Counted from the stretch's first letter, positions 25,361-33,666 are shown. The stretch is 64,000 nucleotides of DNA from Pseudonocardiaceae bacterium (GCA_009379845.1 WHSZ01000013.1:36815-100814); one strand, 5' to 3'. Notes: generated by a model not told the origin, from the sequence alone. A program made the numbers and translations.

Positions 25361-25417
25361 GGCTACCTCCGATACATGCGCATACGTCTGCTATTACTCC
25401 GTATGCGCTAGGTAGCC
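25361..25417. promoter_or_regulatory. Nested inverted repeats over the methyltransferase leader
   Basis: Outer arms GGCTACC (25361-25367) and GGTAGCC (25411-25417) enclose inner arms GCGCATACG (25378-25386) and CGTATGCGC (25400-25408). The inner pair looks like a TetR operator. The outer proximal arm overlaps the GGAGG ribosome site on the minus strand, so the folded mRNA could hide it. Confidence 0.6.
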
Positions 25418-25504
25418 GGCCGCCGGTGCTAGGCGCCGCCTAGCGGTACCGACCGTGCCCGCGGCGCCGCACCGCGTCGCTTTCCAAGGGGATCTCGCGA
25501 CGCG

Positions 25505-25758
25505 GTGCCCGGTTCGAAGAGATCCGCGAGGCGTGGCGACCTCAGCGCACACGTGGTGGCGAACGCGCTGATCGGCGTGCACCGCACCTTGATCGACTAC
25601 GGACGTGGTCGATTGGTGACCGACGAGAAGCCCACCCGGATCGCGTCCGATGTCCGCGAGCTCGGCGCTCGCGCCTTCGCGTTACCGAACACGGCTTGCG
25701 GGTGTATGCCCCGAAACCAGCCGGCGAGAACGACACATCGACAGCAGAGCAGCCGTGA
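25505..25758 (+). pseudogene. Remnant of a TetR-family regulator (C-terminal part)
   Basis: The translated text RGDLSAHVVANALIGVHRTL then ASDVRELGARAFAL is the C-terminal helix pair of a TetR ligand-binding domain. The reading then needs a one-base shift near 25680 to continue as TEHGLRVYAPKPAGENDTS and reach the stop at 25756-25758. No helix-turn-helix is present in any frame upstream, so the DNA-binding half is lost. It is divergent from the methyltransferase at 24293-25360, whose upstream palindrome is likely its former operator. Confidence 0.75.
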
Positions 25759-25886
25759 GCGTTTGAGCGAGCAGCGGCGAGATGGCCACTCTGCTGTCCA
25801 CAGTAGAACGTGTCGGGATCGACGGCGGACGTCGCACGTCACGCTCATCAACACAGCCGGCCGACACCAGGCGGCCGGCTGCGCGC

Positions 25887-26651
25887 TCACCGCTGTGGCA
25901 CCAGCCAGGGCTCTTGAGGAAGCGGGCTGCCGGTCTCAAGGAAGGACTTGAGGTTCGACAGCACAGCCGCCCAGCCAGCCGCGGCTTCGTCCCGTTCGGC
26001 CTCGTCGGCGAAATTCCCTTCGGTGACGGTGAGCCGGACGATCTCTCCGTACGGCTCGATGTCGAAGGTCAGCTGGGAGGGGCCGTCCGGCCGTTCCTGG
26101 CCGGGCGCCTCGCCGGTAAGCACCAACCGGGTGGGCGGCTCGCTTTCCAGCACCGTGCCGATGGCATCGGCGATGCCCGAACCGTCCGAGCGCCGGTGCT
26201 CCCAACCGGAGCCGACCTGCCAGTCCGAAACGTTGCTGTGGCCCCACCATTCAGCCGTCTGCTCGGCGTCGGTCAGCGCCTGCCACACCCTTTCCGGTGT
26301 GCTCTCGATGTAGGTGACGTACACGAATTCCGGTTTGTCTGCCATGGTTTCCTCTGCTCGTCGTTTCAGGTTGCTCAGCGCCCGAAGGCGCGGACGCTCG
26401 AACTTGTCGATCCAGCGTTCCTGGATCTCGTTGAGCGGGACCGGATTGAGGTAGTGGAGTTTCTCCCGGCCTCGCCGCACGGTGCTGACCAGGTTGGCGG
26501 CCTCCAGTACGGACAGATGTTGCGTCGCGGATTGGCGCGTCATGTCAACCCGCTCGCACAGCTCGCCCAGTGTCTGCCCGTTGTGCTCGTACAACCTGTC
26601 CAGCAGGTATCGCCGAGTCTCGTCGGCCAGCGCTTTGAAGACCTTGTCCAT
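25887..26651 (-). CDS. ArsR regulator fused to an SRPBCC domain
   Basis: The N-terminal ArsR winged helix (residues 1-95: KVFKALADETRRYLLDRL, then TLGELCERVDMTRQSATQHL) is fused to an AHSA1-type SRPBCC domain (residues 105-245: VYVTYIESTPERVWQALTD, EWWGHSNVSDWQVG). In most species these are two neighbouring genes, so the fusion makes a one-component sensor. The DMTRQSATQH recognition helix is typical. I prefer the ATG at 26651; a GTG at 26663 would add four residues. A 24-bp palindrome upstream is its likely autoregulatory site. Confidence 0.87.
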   Translation of the reverse strand: MDKVFKALADETRRYLLDRLYEHNGQTLGELCERVDMTRQSATQHLSVLEAANLVSTVRRGREKLHYLNPVPLNEIQERWIDKFERPRLRALSNLKRRAEETMADKPEFVYVTYIESTPERVWQALTDAEQTAEWWGHSNVSDWQVGSGWEHRRSDGSGIADAIGTVLESEPPTRLVLTGEAPGQERPDGPSQLTFDIEPYGEIVRLTVTEGNFADEAERDEAAAGWAAVLSNLKSFLETGSPLPQEPWLVPQR

Positions 26652-26671
26652 CTCTTGGCGCACACCTCACA

Positions 26672-26695
26672 ACATGCAGGTAAATACCTGCATGT
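26672..26695. promoter_or_regulatory. 24-bp palindrome, ArsR operator
   Basis: ACATGCAGGTA and TACCTGCATGT are perfect 11-bp arms separated by AA, about 20 bases upstream of the ArsR-SRPBCC start. Length and position fit an ArsR-type autorepression site. The K+ channel gene is divergent and could share control. Confidence 0.75.
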
Positions 26696-26758
26696 CAACT
26701 CCCGGGGCCGTCCCGGCATTTCGCCGGAGGCGTTGTGAGAGTCGGCTAATCTCGATAG

Positions 26759-27844
26759 ATGCCGTTACTTTTGTCCCGTTTGTTGAACCGGCTCACGCGC
26801 CGGATCACCTGGGGGCTGCCGGCTGAACTCTTGCTTTTCGTTTTCGTCACCAGCTGGCCGTTGATGGCGTGGGCGGAGCCCGGCGAGCGCATCGTCGACC
26901 CCGGCGTCTACTGGTATTGGTTCATCGTCACCGCGGCAACGGTGGGCTACGGCGACTACGCTCCCACGACGACCGAGGGATACCTGGTCACTGTGTACGT
27001 GGTTGTCGGTGGCATCGTTACCATCACCGCGCTTTTCGCCCGAATCGCGCAGATGATCGACAAGGCGAAGGGGTTGCGCATGCACGGACACGGCACGCTC
27101 AAGGTCGCCAACCACATCGTCATTCTCGGTTATACGGTTGGTCGGACCGAGCGCATCATCGACGAACTCGTCGCGGACGAACCACGCGACGTGGTGATCT
27201 GTGCCTGGGACGATCAGGCGATGGAGCACCCGCTCGCACATCGTGAAGGCGTGCACTTCGTTCGTGGCAATCTGACCGAGGACGCTGTCCTCGGTCGTGC
27301 CGTGCTGTCGGAGGCCGTCGCGGTACTGGTCGATGCCAGAGACGATGACGAGGCGCTGAAGGTCACCGTGGCGGCCAGCCACAACCGGCCCGACGTGCAC
27401 ACCGTTGTCGCACTGCACGATCTGGCACATGCCAGAACCATTTCCAGGATCGCGGCGACCGCCTGCTGCGTTCCGTGGCACTCCATCGAGTTCATCACCG
27501 AGGAAGTGCAAGACGCCGGCATGTCAGACGTCTACAACGAACTGATGCATCACAGTGATCGCAACACGTACTCGATCCGCGTGCCGTCAACCCTTGCCGG
27601 CAGGACGTTCGGAGAGTTCCAGCGGGCGCTCGGTTTCTGGAACGCGGCGACGATCCTGGCGGTTCGAACCGGCGCGAAGCCGGATATCAGTCCGTCCTGG
27701 TCGGACGAAGTACAGGTGGGTACGACCCTCTACTACATAGCGAAGCGACGGCTGCGCACCGAGGATCTGGAGCGATACGTTGATCGTGCTGAGCGTGCGC
27801 TGATGTTCTCCGAACGAGAATTGCTGCGCTCCGAGTGGCACTAG
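26759..27844 (+). CDS. Two-helix potassium channel with RCK (TrkA-N) domain
   Basis: A 361-residue Kch/MthK-like channel. TM1 spans about residues 21-38 and TM2 about 74-95, with the pore helix and selectivity filter TVGYGD (61-66) between them. A cytoplasmic RCK domain starts at NHIVILGYTVGRTERIIDEL (about 116). A TrkA-C-like end follows (SIRVPSTLAGRTFGEFQRAL). Such channels mediate gated K+ flux, with the RCK ring sensing nucleotides or ions. ATG at 26759. Monocistronic. Confidence 0.9.
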   Translation: MPLLLSRLLNRLTRRITWGLPAELLLFVFVTSWPLMAWAEPGERIVDPGVYWYWFIVTAATVGYGDYAPTTTEGYLVTVYVVVGGIVTITALFARIAQMIDKAKGLRMHGHGTLKVANHIVILGYTVGRTERIIDELVADEPRDVVICAWDDQAMEHPLAHREGVHFVRGNLTEDAVLGRAVLSEAVAVLVDARDDDEALKVTVAASHNRPDVHTVVALHDLAHARTISRIAATACCVPWHSIEFITEEVQDAGMSDVYNELMHHSDRNTYSIRVPSTLAGRTFGEFQRALGFWNAATILAVRTGAKPDISPSWSDEVQVGTTLYYIAKRRLRTEDLERYVDRAERALMFSERELLRSEWH

Positions 27845-27872
27845 GGTGGCAGCCGATGTCCAAAGAGTACAC

Positions 27873-28470
27873 TTAGGTGCCGGCCTGGAGGCCGGCGTGC
27901 GGCTCGAGGCGTTCGATCCGGTCGATAACCGGTCGCGGCTCCTGCCGGATGGTCGTGGTGATCAGCTCCGGAGCACCCGCGGGAGTGTCCTTGGCTGTCT
28001 GGGCACGCAGGTGGACACAACCACTCAGTGCCGCGACAACGGCTCGCCGGGTCGACCGGAGTTCGACGTCGAGCCCGCGCAAGACTTGGCCCGCGGCGCC
28101 GTCCTGTTCGCTGATCAGGCCGAGCAGCAGGTGCTCGCAGCCGACGTAGTTGTGCCCGAGCGCGACGGCCTCGGTCACCGTCAGCTCCAGTGCGTTGGCG
28201 GCGGGTCCACTGAACCGCGCCGCCGGGGTTTCGGCAGGGGTGGACGTACTCGTGTCAAGCGATCGCGTCACGTTCTCGGGTTCGGCCTCCACGGCGCGCA
28301 GCACATGTAGGGCCAGATTGCTGCCCTCGGAAACCATCCCGTGCAGCAGATGCTCGGTGCCCACAGCGCCGCACCGTCCGCGCGTGCCTGGTCGATCGCC
28401 AGCTTGAGCACGGCGCGCGCCCGCTCGGTGAAGCGGGAGAGCCGAGCCGTCGGATCGGCACCGCGGCTCC
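27873..28470 (-). pseudogene. Clp_N-domain protein, truncated and frameshifted
   Basis: Two Clp N-terminal repeats can be read. The first (ADPTARLSRFTERARAVLKL then AIDQARADGAAL) is in one frame and the rest (VGTEHLLHGMVSEGSNLALH, then GHNYVGCEHLLLGLISEQDG) in another. Adding a single base near 28363 joins them. The upstream helix-turn-helix part that such actinobacterial proteins carry is missing. The piece from 28364 to 27873 is still open and could give a 163-residue protein with GTG start, but half of the first repeat would be lost. Confidence 0.7.
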
Positions 28471-28600
28471 TCGATTGGTATAACTCTCTTTATAAACCCA
28501 CGATCTGGATAGGGCTGCCGCTCGCGCGAACCAGCATTTCGGGACCGGGCCGGGCGACGACTGGTAAACGTCTCGTGACGATCGAGAGCGGGAGGCGGTC

Positions 28601-29161
28601 ATGGAAACCGAGCAACTGGGAAAACGGGTAGCCGAGCATTGGACCGACAACGGCAGGCGGCGCAGAACAGCCGTTGGCTTCCTGGTTCTGGCGGCGATCG
28701 GGCTGACCGCGGGGGTGCCGCTGAGCATCGCCTATTTCGCCGGACCATGGGGATCCGTGGCCGAGGACCCGCGCCACTGGGCGGGATCCGGGTTGCTGCC
28801 AGGCGGGCTGGTCGCTCTCGGCCTGGTGGGCCTTGCCTTCGGGCTCCCGTTGCTGGTGAAGACGATCCGCAGCAAAGGCGAGTGTTTCGAGGTGTACGAG
28901 CAGGGCATCGTCCATCGCGTGGCGGGCACCGCCTCAATGATCAGGTGGTCGGACATCGTGTCGGTGCGCCTTCAGGGTGTGGAGCGGACCGGTGGTCCCC
29001 ACACACTCGGCATCGACTTTCAATGCGTACTGCGCCTCACCGACCATCGACGGCTCAAGTTCAACACGTTCACCACCGAGGCGCCGGTGCTCGCGGCCGG
29101 CGTCGACGCCGCGGTGAATCAAGGAACTCCCCCGAAACCGGTGTCATCCGGCGACGCGTAG
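28601..29161 (+). CDS. Two-helix membrane protein with PH-like domain (DUF6585-like)
   Basis: Two transmembrane helices (about residues 23-47 and 64-87) are followed by a cytoplasmic beta-rich domain (FEVYEQGIVHRVAGTASMIR, then WSDIVSVRLQGVE). That domain resembles the PH-like DUF6585 family. The function is unknown. The ATG at 28601 has GGGAGG upstream. Its last 18 bases overlap the end of the convergent reductase gene. It appears intact and typical of actinobacterial envelope proteins. Confidence 0.75.
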   Translation: METEQLGKRVAEHWTDNGRRRRTAVGFLVLAAIGLTAGVPLSIAYFAGPWGSVAEDPRHWAGSGLLPGGLVALGLVGLAFGLPLLVKTIRSKGECFEVYEQGIVHRVAGTASMIRWSDIVSVRLQGVERTGGPHTLGIDFQCVLRLTDHRRLKFNTFTTEAPVLAAGVDAAVNQGTPPKPVSSGDA

Positions 29162-29689
29162 CCAGAGGTTCGTGGCACTCGGCGCCTCGCTCACGCCGAG
29201 CCGTTCGAGCTTGACGTTGCTCCCACCCGGCGCCTCGAACAGCCGGACGCCGTCGCCGAGCAGCACGGGTGCCACGCACACCAGGATCTCGTCGAGCGCG
29301 CCAGCCTCCAGGCACTGCCTGGCGACGTCGGCGCCGATGATGTTGACGTACTTGGCACCCGCGGCGGCTTTCGCCTCGGCCAGCCCGCTTTCCAGGTCGC
29401 CGACGAAGGTGACATCCGGAACCGGAGTGTCCGGGATGTGGTGGGTGAGCACGAATTGCAGACCGTCCCAGCCGCCGCCGAACGCCTTGCCCTCCTTACC
29501 CGGCTCGCCCTTGTGTGGGTCGTCGCCGCGGAAGCTGCGGTTGCCGGCGAGGATCGCACCGATGTCCTCGACGAATTCCCGCACCGTCGGGTTGGGCCCG
29601 AGATGCTCGGTCAACCAGGACATGTCGCCGCCTGGGCCGGCGATGAAGCCGTCCAGCGACATGGTGGCGGAGTACAGCGCTTTACCCAT
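29144..29689 (-). CDS. RibD C-terminal / dihydrofolate reductase family protein
   Basis: A 181-residue DHFR-like reductase. YSATMSLDGFIAGPGGDMSW at the start and KYVNIIGADVARQCLEAGAL near residue 115 match the RibD_C fold that binds NADPH. Members are common in actinomycetes and usually of unknown substrate; they are not true folate enzymes. GGAGG lies seven bases upstream of the ATG at 29689. It is 64 bases downstream of the sigma factor gene and may share its operon. Confidence 0.87.
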   Translation of the reverse strand: MGKALYSATMSLDGFIAGPGGDMSWLTEHLGPNPTVREFVEDIGAILAGNRSFRGDDPHKGEPGKEGKAFGGGWDGLQFVLTHHIPDTPVPDVTFVGDLESGLAEAKAAAGAKYVNIIGADVARQCLEAGALDEILVCVAPVLLGDGVRLFEAPGGSNVKLERLGVSEAPSATNLWLRVAG

Positions 29690-29753
29690 GACCTACCTCC
29701 GTAGAGATCATCTGATGATTGACCCCTGTTGGGACGGCGGACCGAGGGAAAAC

Positions 29754-30809
29754 TCATCGGTGCGCCGGCAACGCCATGGGCAGGTCGAACGCGGAGAACA
29801 GGCCGAGATCGTGGAAGGCGACGGCTTCCACGATGTGATCGTCCTCGATCCGCAGCACGGAGATCGCGAAGGCACGGTATCCGGGGTCGTCGCGGCCACG
29901 GACGTAGGCCGCCACCGCCGGATGCCCGTTGGCCCGGGTCGGCAGCATCTGGAACCGGCCAACATAGTCCGGCGCGTCGGCGTCCCAGCTCGCCGCCAGT
30001 GCCGCCACGACCGCCTCGCGTCCCTGGAACCACAGCGGGTAGGGCGGCATTGTCGTCCGGACGTCCTCGGCGAGCAGGTCGGCGAGGACGGCGAGGTCGG
30101 CGCGTTCCATCGCATCCATGTATCGCCTGAGCACCGCACGCTCCCGCTCGGTGGGCTCAGTCGATGGCCGGGTCCATTCAAGGCGGCGCTCGGGAAGCTG
30201 CTCGCGCAGCCTCGCCCTGGCCCGCTGCAATGCGCTGTTCACCGACGCCACGCTGCCCTCGAGCAGCTCCGCGGTCTGCTTCGCCGGCCAGCCGAGCACG
30301 TCGCGCAGGATCAGCACCGCACGCTGCCGCGGCGGCAGGTACTGGATCGCCGCGAGAAACGCCAGCTCGATCGTCTCCCTCCTGACCACGGCGGTGTCCG
30401 GCTCGTCCTCGCTGGGCGCGACCGGTTCCCACAGCCGGTCCGGGAACGGCTGCAACCACGGGATGTCGGTACGGAGCTCCATCGGCTGTGCGGTACGCGG
30501 ATCCGACGGTCCCGTCCGGTGGTGCGGGAGTACCCGATGTGCCCGGCCGTCGAGGACATCGAGGCACGCGTTCGTCGCGATCCGGTACAGCCAGGCACGC
30601 AACGTCGATCGCCCCTCGAATCCGCCGAGGTTCTTCCAGGCACGCAGGAACGTCTCCTGCACCAGGTCCTCCGCCTCGTCGAACGAGCCGAGCATCCGGT
30701 AGCAGTGCACCCGCAGCTCAGCGCGGTGACGCTCGACGAGCGCCGCAAACGCGGGCTCGTCACCTGCCCGCGCCGCGGCCACAATCACGTCCTCACCGCC
30801 CGCGCCCAC
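29754..30809 (-). CDS. ECF sigma factor with SnoaL-like C-terminal domain (SigG/TIGR02960 type)
   Basis: Sigma region 2 (residues about 15-80: HCYRMLGSFDEAEDLVQETF and LRAWLYRIATNACLDVL) and region 4 (about 170-220: RQRAVLILRDVLGWPAKQTA) are followed by a SnoaL-like domain (about 235-350). This is the long SigG-type ECF layout in which the C-terminal domain modulates activity and no separate anti-sigma factor is needed. Length 351 is normal. The start is GTG at 30809; internal GTGs are possible. The reductase gene downstream may belong to its regulon. Confidence 0.88.
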   Translation of the reverse strand: MGAGGEDVIVAAARAGDEPAFAALVERHRAELRVHCYRMLGSFDEAEDLVQETFLRAWKNLGGFEGRSTLRAWLYRIATNACLDVLDGRAHRVLPHHRTGPSDPRTAQPMELRTDIPWLQPFPDRLWEPVAPSEDEPDTAVVRRETIELAFLAAIQYLPPRQRAVLILRDVLGWPAKQTAELLEGSVASVNSALQRARARLREQLPERRLEWTRPSTEPTERERAVLRRYMDAMERADLAVLADLLAEDVRTTMPPYPLWFQGREAVVAALAASWDADAPDYVGRFQMLPTRANGHPAVAAYVRGRDDPGYRAFAISVLRIEDDHIVEAVAFHDLGLFSAFDLPMALPAHR

Positions 30810-30869
30810 CAGCCGCCCTCCATCCGTGCTGCCGGCAGAGGATCCGCACGGCGAGCTCTGATGTACCTG

Positions 30870-30962
30870 CTAGTCAAGCATCCCTACCGCCCACATGAGC
30901 AAGACCAAGACCATCCAGATCACCAGGGCTACGAGTATGCGCAACCACAGCCGTTTGAGCAC
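30870..30962 (-). CDS. Possible 30-residue single-helix membrane microprotein
   Basis: A GTG at 30962 lies three bases after the stop codon of the Nramp-like transporter and opens a 30-codon frame ending at 30870. It encodes a basic start (MLKRLWLRI) followed by about 17 hydrophobic residues (LVALVIWMVLVLLMW) and a short tail (AVGMLD). The inside-positive charge and helix length fit a single-pass inner-membrane peptide. Spacing implies translational coupling. It recalls the tiny accessory proteins found after some actinobacterial symporter genes, but homology cannot be shown here. Confidence 0.5.
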   Translation of the reverse strand: MLKRLWLRILVALVIWMVLVLLMWAVGMLD

Positions 30963-30965
30963 GGA

Positions 30966-32411
30966 TCAGATTCCGAGCTCGTCGAGAACGAGCAAGACCG
31001 AAAGGATGCCGAAGAAGACGAACGAAACGGCAAGCACGGCGAGTCGTGTCCCGCGAATCTTCAGCTGCTCAGGAAGGGCCCTGCGGTTGAGCATCATCAG
31101 CAGGCCCGAGTAGATGAACATCTGCACGCCCGCGATGGATGAGGAGATCACGACGAGCACGAACGGCTGATCGACACCCGCGAGGAGAATCACCGAGCCC
31201 ACGATGATCATAAGCCAGATAAACGCGACGTAGATCTTGCTCTCGGACCAGTACTGGCTGTCCTTCAGCGCGTTGATCTTGAGTTGGTCGGCGATCAGCC
31301 GGCACGTGTAGTCGATGATGCCGAGGTTGGTCGAGAACAGCGCGAATGTCCCGGCGAGCCAGAAGGTGGTGCCGAACCACGGCGCCACGGTTTCCTTCAG
31401 TGCCTGCCCTTCCAGCTGAAGGAAGGCGAGATCTTCTTGCTGTACCTCGCCGACCGGCAAGGTCGAGTAGGCCAGCACGGACAGGATGATGAGGGAGAGC
31501 ACACCGATGAGGAAGAACGTGATGAACTGCTCCCAGTTGGCGACCTTCCACCAGCCGCGCCACCGGCGCATGTTCTCTTCGTTCGTCGGGAACATGTAGC
31601 CGAGCGAGGGCCGCGCCTCCTCGTGCCCCGTGATGGGGGAGACGATCCGGGGGATGCGTTGTCCCATCCCCATGCCTTTGTCCCGGATGTAGTTGCTCTG
31701 CACCAGATTGTTCGCCCCGCCGGCGCCGGCGAACGCCAGCGCTCCGAGCAGCAGGGCGATACCCAACCCTGAGTCTCCGGCCGGGAAGCCGATGTCGCCG
31801 ACACCTTCGGTGAACAGCGCACCCCACGCCTCTCCCGTTGTGGCAACGGGAATGGCGACGATGACGAAGAGCATGATCAGGCCGACCAGCACGGCCTGGA
31901 TCTTCTCGACCCATTGGTAGACAACAGGAGAAAGCGTGAGCGTGATGCCGATGGCCACCAGCGCCGCGATCGTGATGGGCACGACCGGCGGGTCATCGCC
32001 GAGTCCCAGTGCGAACGACACCGTTGTGGAAGCACCTGTTGCCCAGCCAGGCCAGAAGTTCTGCAACAGCGCGAAGATGATGAACAGCCACCACCACGGT
32101 TTCCAGTACCGCGCGAAGCCGGTGATCGCGGACTCTCCGGTGGCAAGCGTGTAGCGCTCGATCTCCATGTTGAGGAAGAACTGGATCCCGAACCCTACGA
32201 TCGCGGCCCACATGAAGACGAACCCGATCTGGGAGGTGATGTATGGCCAGAGAACCATCTCACCCGACCCGATGGCGGTCGCCAGGATGATGACGCTGGC
32301 GCCGGAAATCTTGCGCAGCGGCACCGGTTCCGGCAGGTCCCGGAATTCGACTGCCGGAAGATGCTTACTGGGAATGGTCGTTGAGTACTCGGGGCCACTG
32401 GTTTCCGTCAT
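30966..32411 (-). CDS. Nramp-related membrane transporter lacking canonical metal motifs
   Basis: A 481-residue protein with about eleven transmembrane helices and the Nramp/LeuT-type layout. TM1 reads KISGASVIILATAIGSGEMV where classical Nramps have DPGN, and TM6 reads AFAGAGGANNLVQSNY where they have the MPH motif. The transition-metal ligands are therefore absent. The FQY/EIERYTLATGESAITGF region after TM3 is conserved in this divergent branch. The substrate is unknown. ATG at 32411 was chosen over a six-codon longer start. A possible microprotein gene follows within three bases. Confidence 0.8.
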   Translation of the reverse strand: MTETSGPEYSTTIPSKHLPAVEFRDLPEPVPLRKISGASVIILATAIGSGEMVLWPYITSQIGFVFMWAAIVGFGIQFFLNMEIERYTLATGESAITGFARYWKPWWWLFIIFALLQNFWPGWATGASTTVSFALGLGDDPPVVPITIAALVAIGITLTLSPVVYQWVEKIQAVLVGLIMLFVIVAIPVATTGEAWGALFTEGVGDIGFPAGDSGLGIALLLGALAFAGAGGANNLVQSNYIRDKGMGMGQRIPRIVSPITGHEEARPSLGYMFPTNEENMRRWRGWWKVANWEQFITFFLIGVLSLIILSVLAYSTLPVGEVQQEDLAFLQLEGQALKETVAPWFGTTFWLAGTFALFSTNLGIIDYTCRLIADQLKINALKDSQYWSESKIYVAFIWLMIIVGSVILLAGVDQPFVLVVISSSIAGVQMFIYSGLLMMLNRRALPEQLKIRGTRLAVLAVSFVFFGILSVLLVLDELGI

Positions 32412-32429
32412 ACGGCTGCCTCGTCTCAC

Positions 32430-32614
32430 CGCGGGCGAATGAACCTCTAGCCGGGCGCGCCGCCAGCCGGGCGCGCAAGCGCCCCGTTAGAGTGATCCAG
32501 GCCACCTGGCCGTGTCAATAGCGATCTTGGGCTTTTGGTGCTCGCAGCCCCAGTCGCTACATCGCCGCGGGATGGCGGTTTCGTCGACCGCTCAAGTCCA
32601 CCCGGTATGAGGCC
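32430..32614. other. Intergenic region upstream of the transporter
   Basis: GC-rich sequence with a repeated GCCGGGCGCGC block at 32450-32475 and no recognised gene. It should hold the transporter promoter and the 3' end of the methyltransferase transcript. Confidence 0.4.
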
Positions 32615-33283
32615 TCAACGCTTACGTCGCGCGCGGAGCACCGTGTCGTGCGTGTGATGGGTTCCCGGGGGTGCCGGGGTGATTCGTGGGCGGGTTTCAT
32701 TGGCGACGACGGTCCAGGTGTCGTCCAGGAAGGTGACGATCTCGTCGGGTTGGTAGTACCGGCTCGGGTCGAAACCTTGCCCGCTGTCCGGGGTCAGGCC
32801 GGCGATGTCGTGGCTGACGACCAGCAGTGTTCCGCCAGGGGCCACAGCGGCGAGCAGCCCGCGCAACGCACCGTGATTTTTCCGGCGTGGCAGGGGAAAG
32901 TAGTGCGCCGACACCAGGTCGAAGGCATTCGCGGGTGGCGCCATCGCGGTCAGGTCGGCGCGGATCCACGCCACCGCACCGGTGCTGGTTTCGCTGTGGC
33001 TGGCGGCGCGCTCCAGCGCGACTCGCGAGACGTCGACCGCCGTCACGTACCAGCCGTTGCGGGCCAGCCACAGGGCATCGCCGCCTTCACCGCAGCCGAC
33101 GTCCAGCGCTTGTCCCGGAGGTAAGCCGGTCACTTCGGCGACGAGCACTCCGTTCGGTGCACCGCTGAAGAGTTGATCCTGGCTGCGGTACCGCTCGTCC
33201 CAGAGATGTTCGTCCATCCCGGAGCGGGGGTCGGCGGCAGGGGGAGAGGACCCCGTGTTCACGGTCGGCGGCTGTTGGGTCAT
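32615..33283 (-). CDS. Class I SAM-dependent methyltransferase (TehB-like)
   Basis: A 222-residue soluble methyltransferase. LWDERYRSQDQLFSGAPN leads into motif I ALDVGCGEGGDALWLARNGW and VTAVDVSRVALERA. This is the pattern of thiopurine/tellurite-type methyltransferases that methylate small toxic molecules. The ATG at 33283 has GGAGG at ideal spacing; a longer frame to 33298 is less likely. A perfect 6-bp dyad lies upstream (33338-33354). Monocistronic; the substrate is unknown. Confidence 0.85.
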   Translation of the reverse strand: MTQQPPTVNTGSSPPAADPRSGMDEHLWDERYRSQDQLFSGAPNGVLVAEVTGLPPGQALDVGCGEGGDALWLARNGWYVTAVDVSRVALERAASHSETSTGAVAWIRADLTAMAPPANAFDLVSAHYFPLPRRKNHGALRGLLAAVAPGGTLLVVSHDIAGLTPDSGQGFDPSRYYQPDEIVTFLDDTWTVVANETRPRITPAPPGTHHTHDTVLRARRKR

Positions 33284-33337
33284 GTCGACCACCTCCACAT
33301 CCCAATCTGCCCGCCCCGTGTGGCAACGACAAATAGG

Positions 33338-33354
33338 TTTGCGAAAACCGCAAA
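33338..33354. promoter_or_regulatory. Dyad upstream of the methyltransferase
   Basis: TTTGCG, five bases, CGCAAA, about 55 bases upstream of the minus-strand start, is a candidate operator or promoter-proximal dyad. Confidence 0.4.
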
Positions 33355-33660
33355 GCGGCGCGGCCGGACGACCTCGGCACCGAACGTTCGCCTATGGGCG
33401 GTCCATCCGCTTCGACCCGTAGAACATCGCCGTGAACTCGTTGATATACGTCGCGGCCAGCGTGCCCGTCGGAGCGGATCACCCGCCGGCCCCGCCGGCC
33501 GCGCGTTATGGCGTTCGCGACCACTCACCGGGTTCTAGTCGGTGAGGAACCCCGCTACCACCGGTGCCAGAAGGTCAGCCGAGCCGACGTGCCTGTCTTT
33601 CTGGCCGCCTACGGCGTCACATGACCGAACTGACCGGATTCCCGGTATCGGTAGGTCTGC
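33355..33660. other. Unassigned stretch, possibly with gene remnants
   Basis: No intact gene is recognised. Two short minus-strand pieces read like ends of proteins. One ends AATYINEFTAMFYGSKRMDR (stop near 33402), and one ends GGQKDRHVGSADLLAPVVAG plus four residues (stop at 33535-33537). I could not assign either to a family, and both may be chance translations. The right part must hold the promoter of the threonine leader. Confidence 0.3.
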
Positions 33661-33666
33661 TACTGT
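33661..33666 (+). promoter_or_regulatory. Candidate -10 box of the threonine leader
   Basis: TACTGT lies eight bases upstream of the ATG at 33674, the usual distance to a transcription start. The leader peptide would then be read from a leaderless transcript. The -35 region is weak. Confidence 0.4.

Noticed and set aside
29172..31142. Long plus-strand frame of over 600 codons opposite the reductase and sigma genes
   Set aside because: It spans three genes on the other strand and has Arg/His/Pro-rich shadow composition and no domain.
30966..32411. Ordinary Mn2+/Fe2+ Nramp (MntH)
   Set aside because: The DPGN and TM6 metal motifs are absent, so only the superfamily can be claimed.
33355..33540. 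Minus-strand gene upstream of the methyltransferase
   Set aside because: Pieces such as YINEFTAMFYGSKRM look protein-like but no start, length or family supports a gene.
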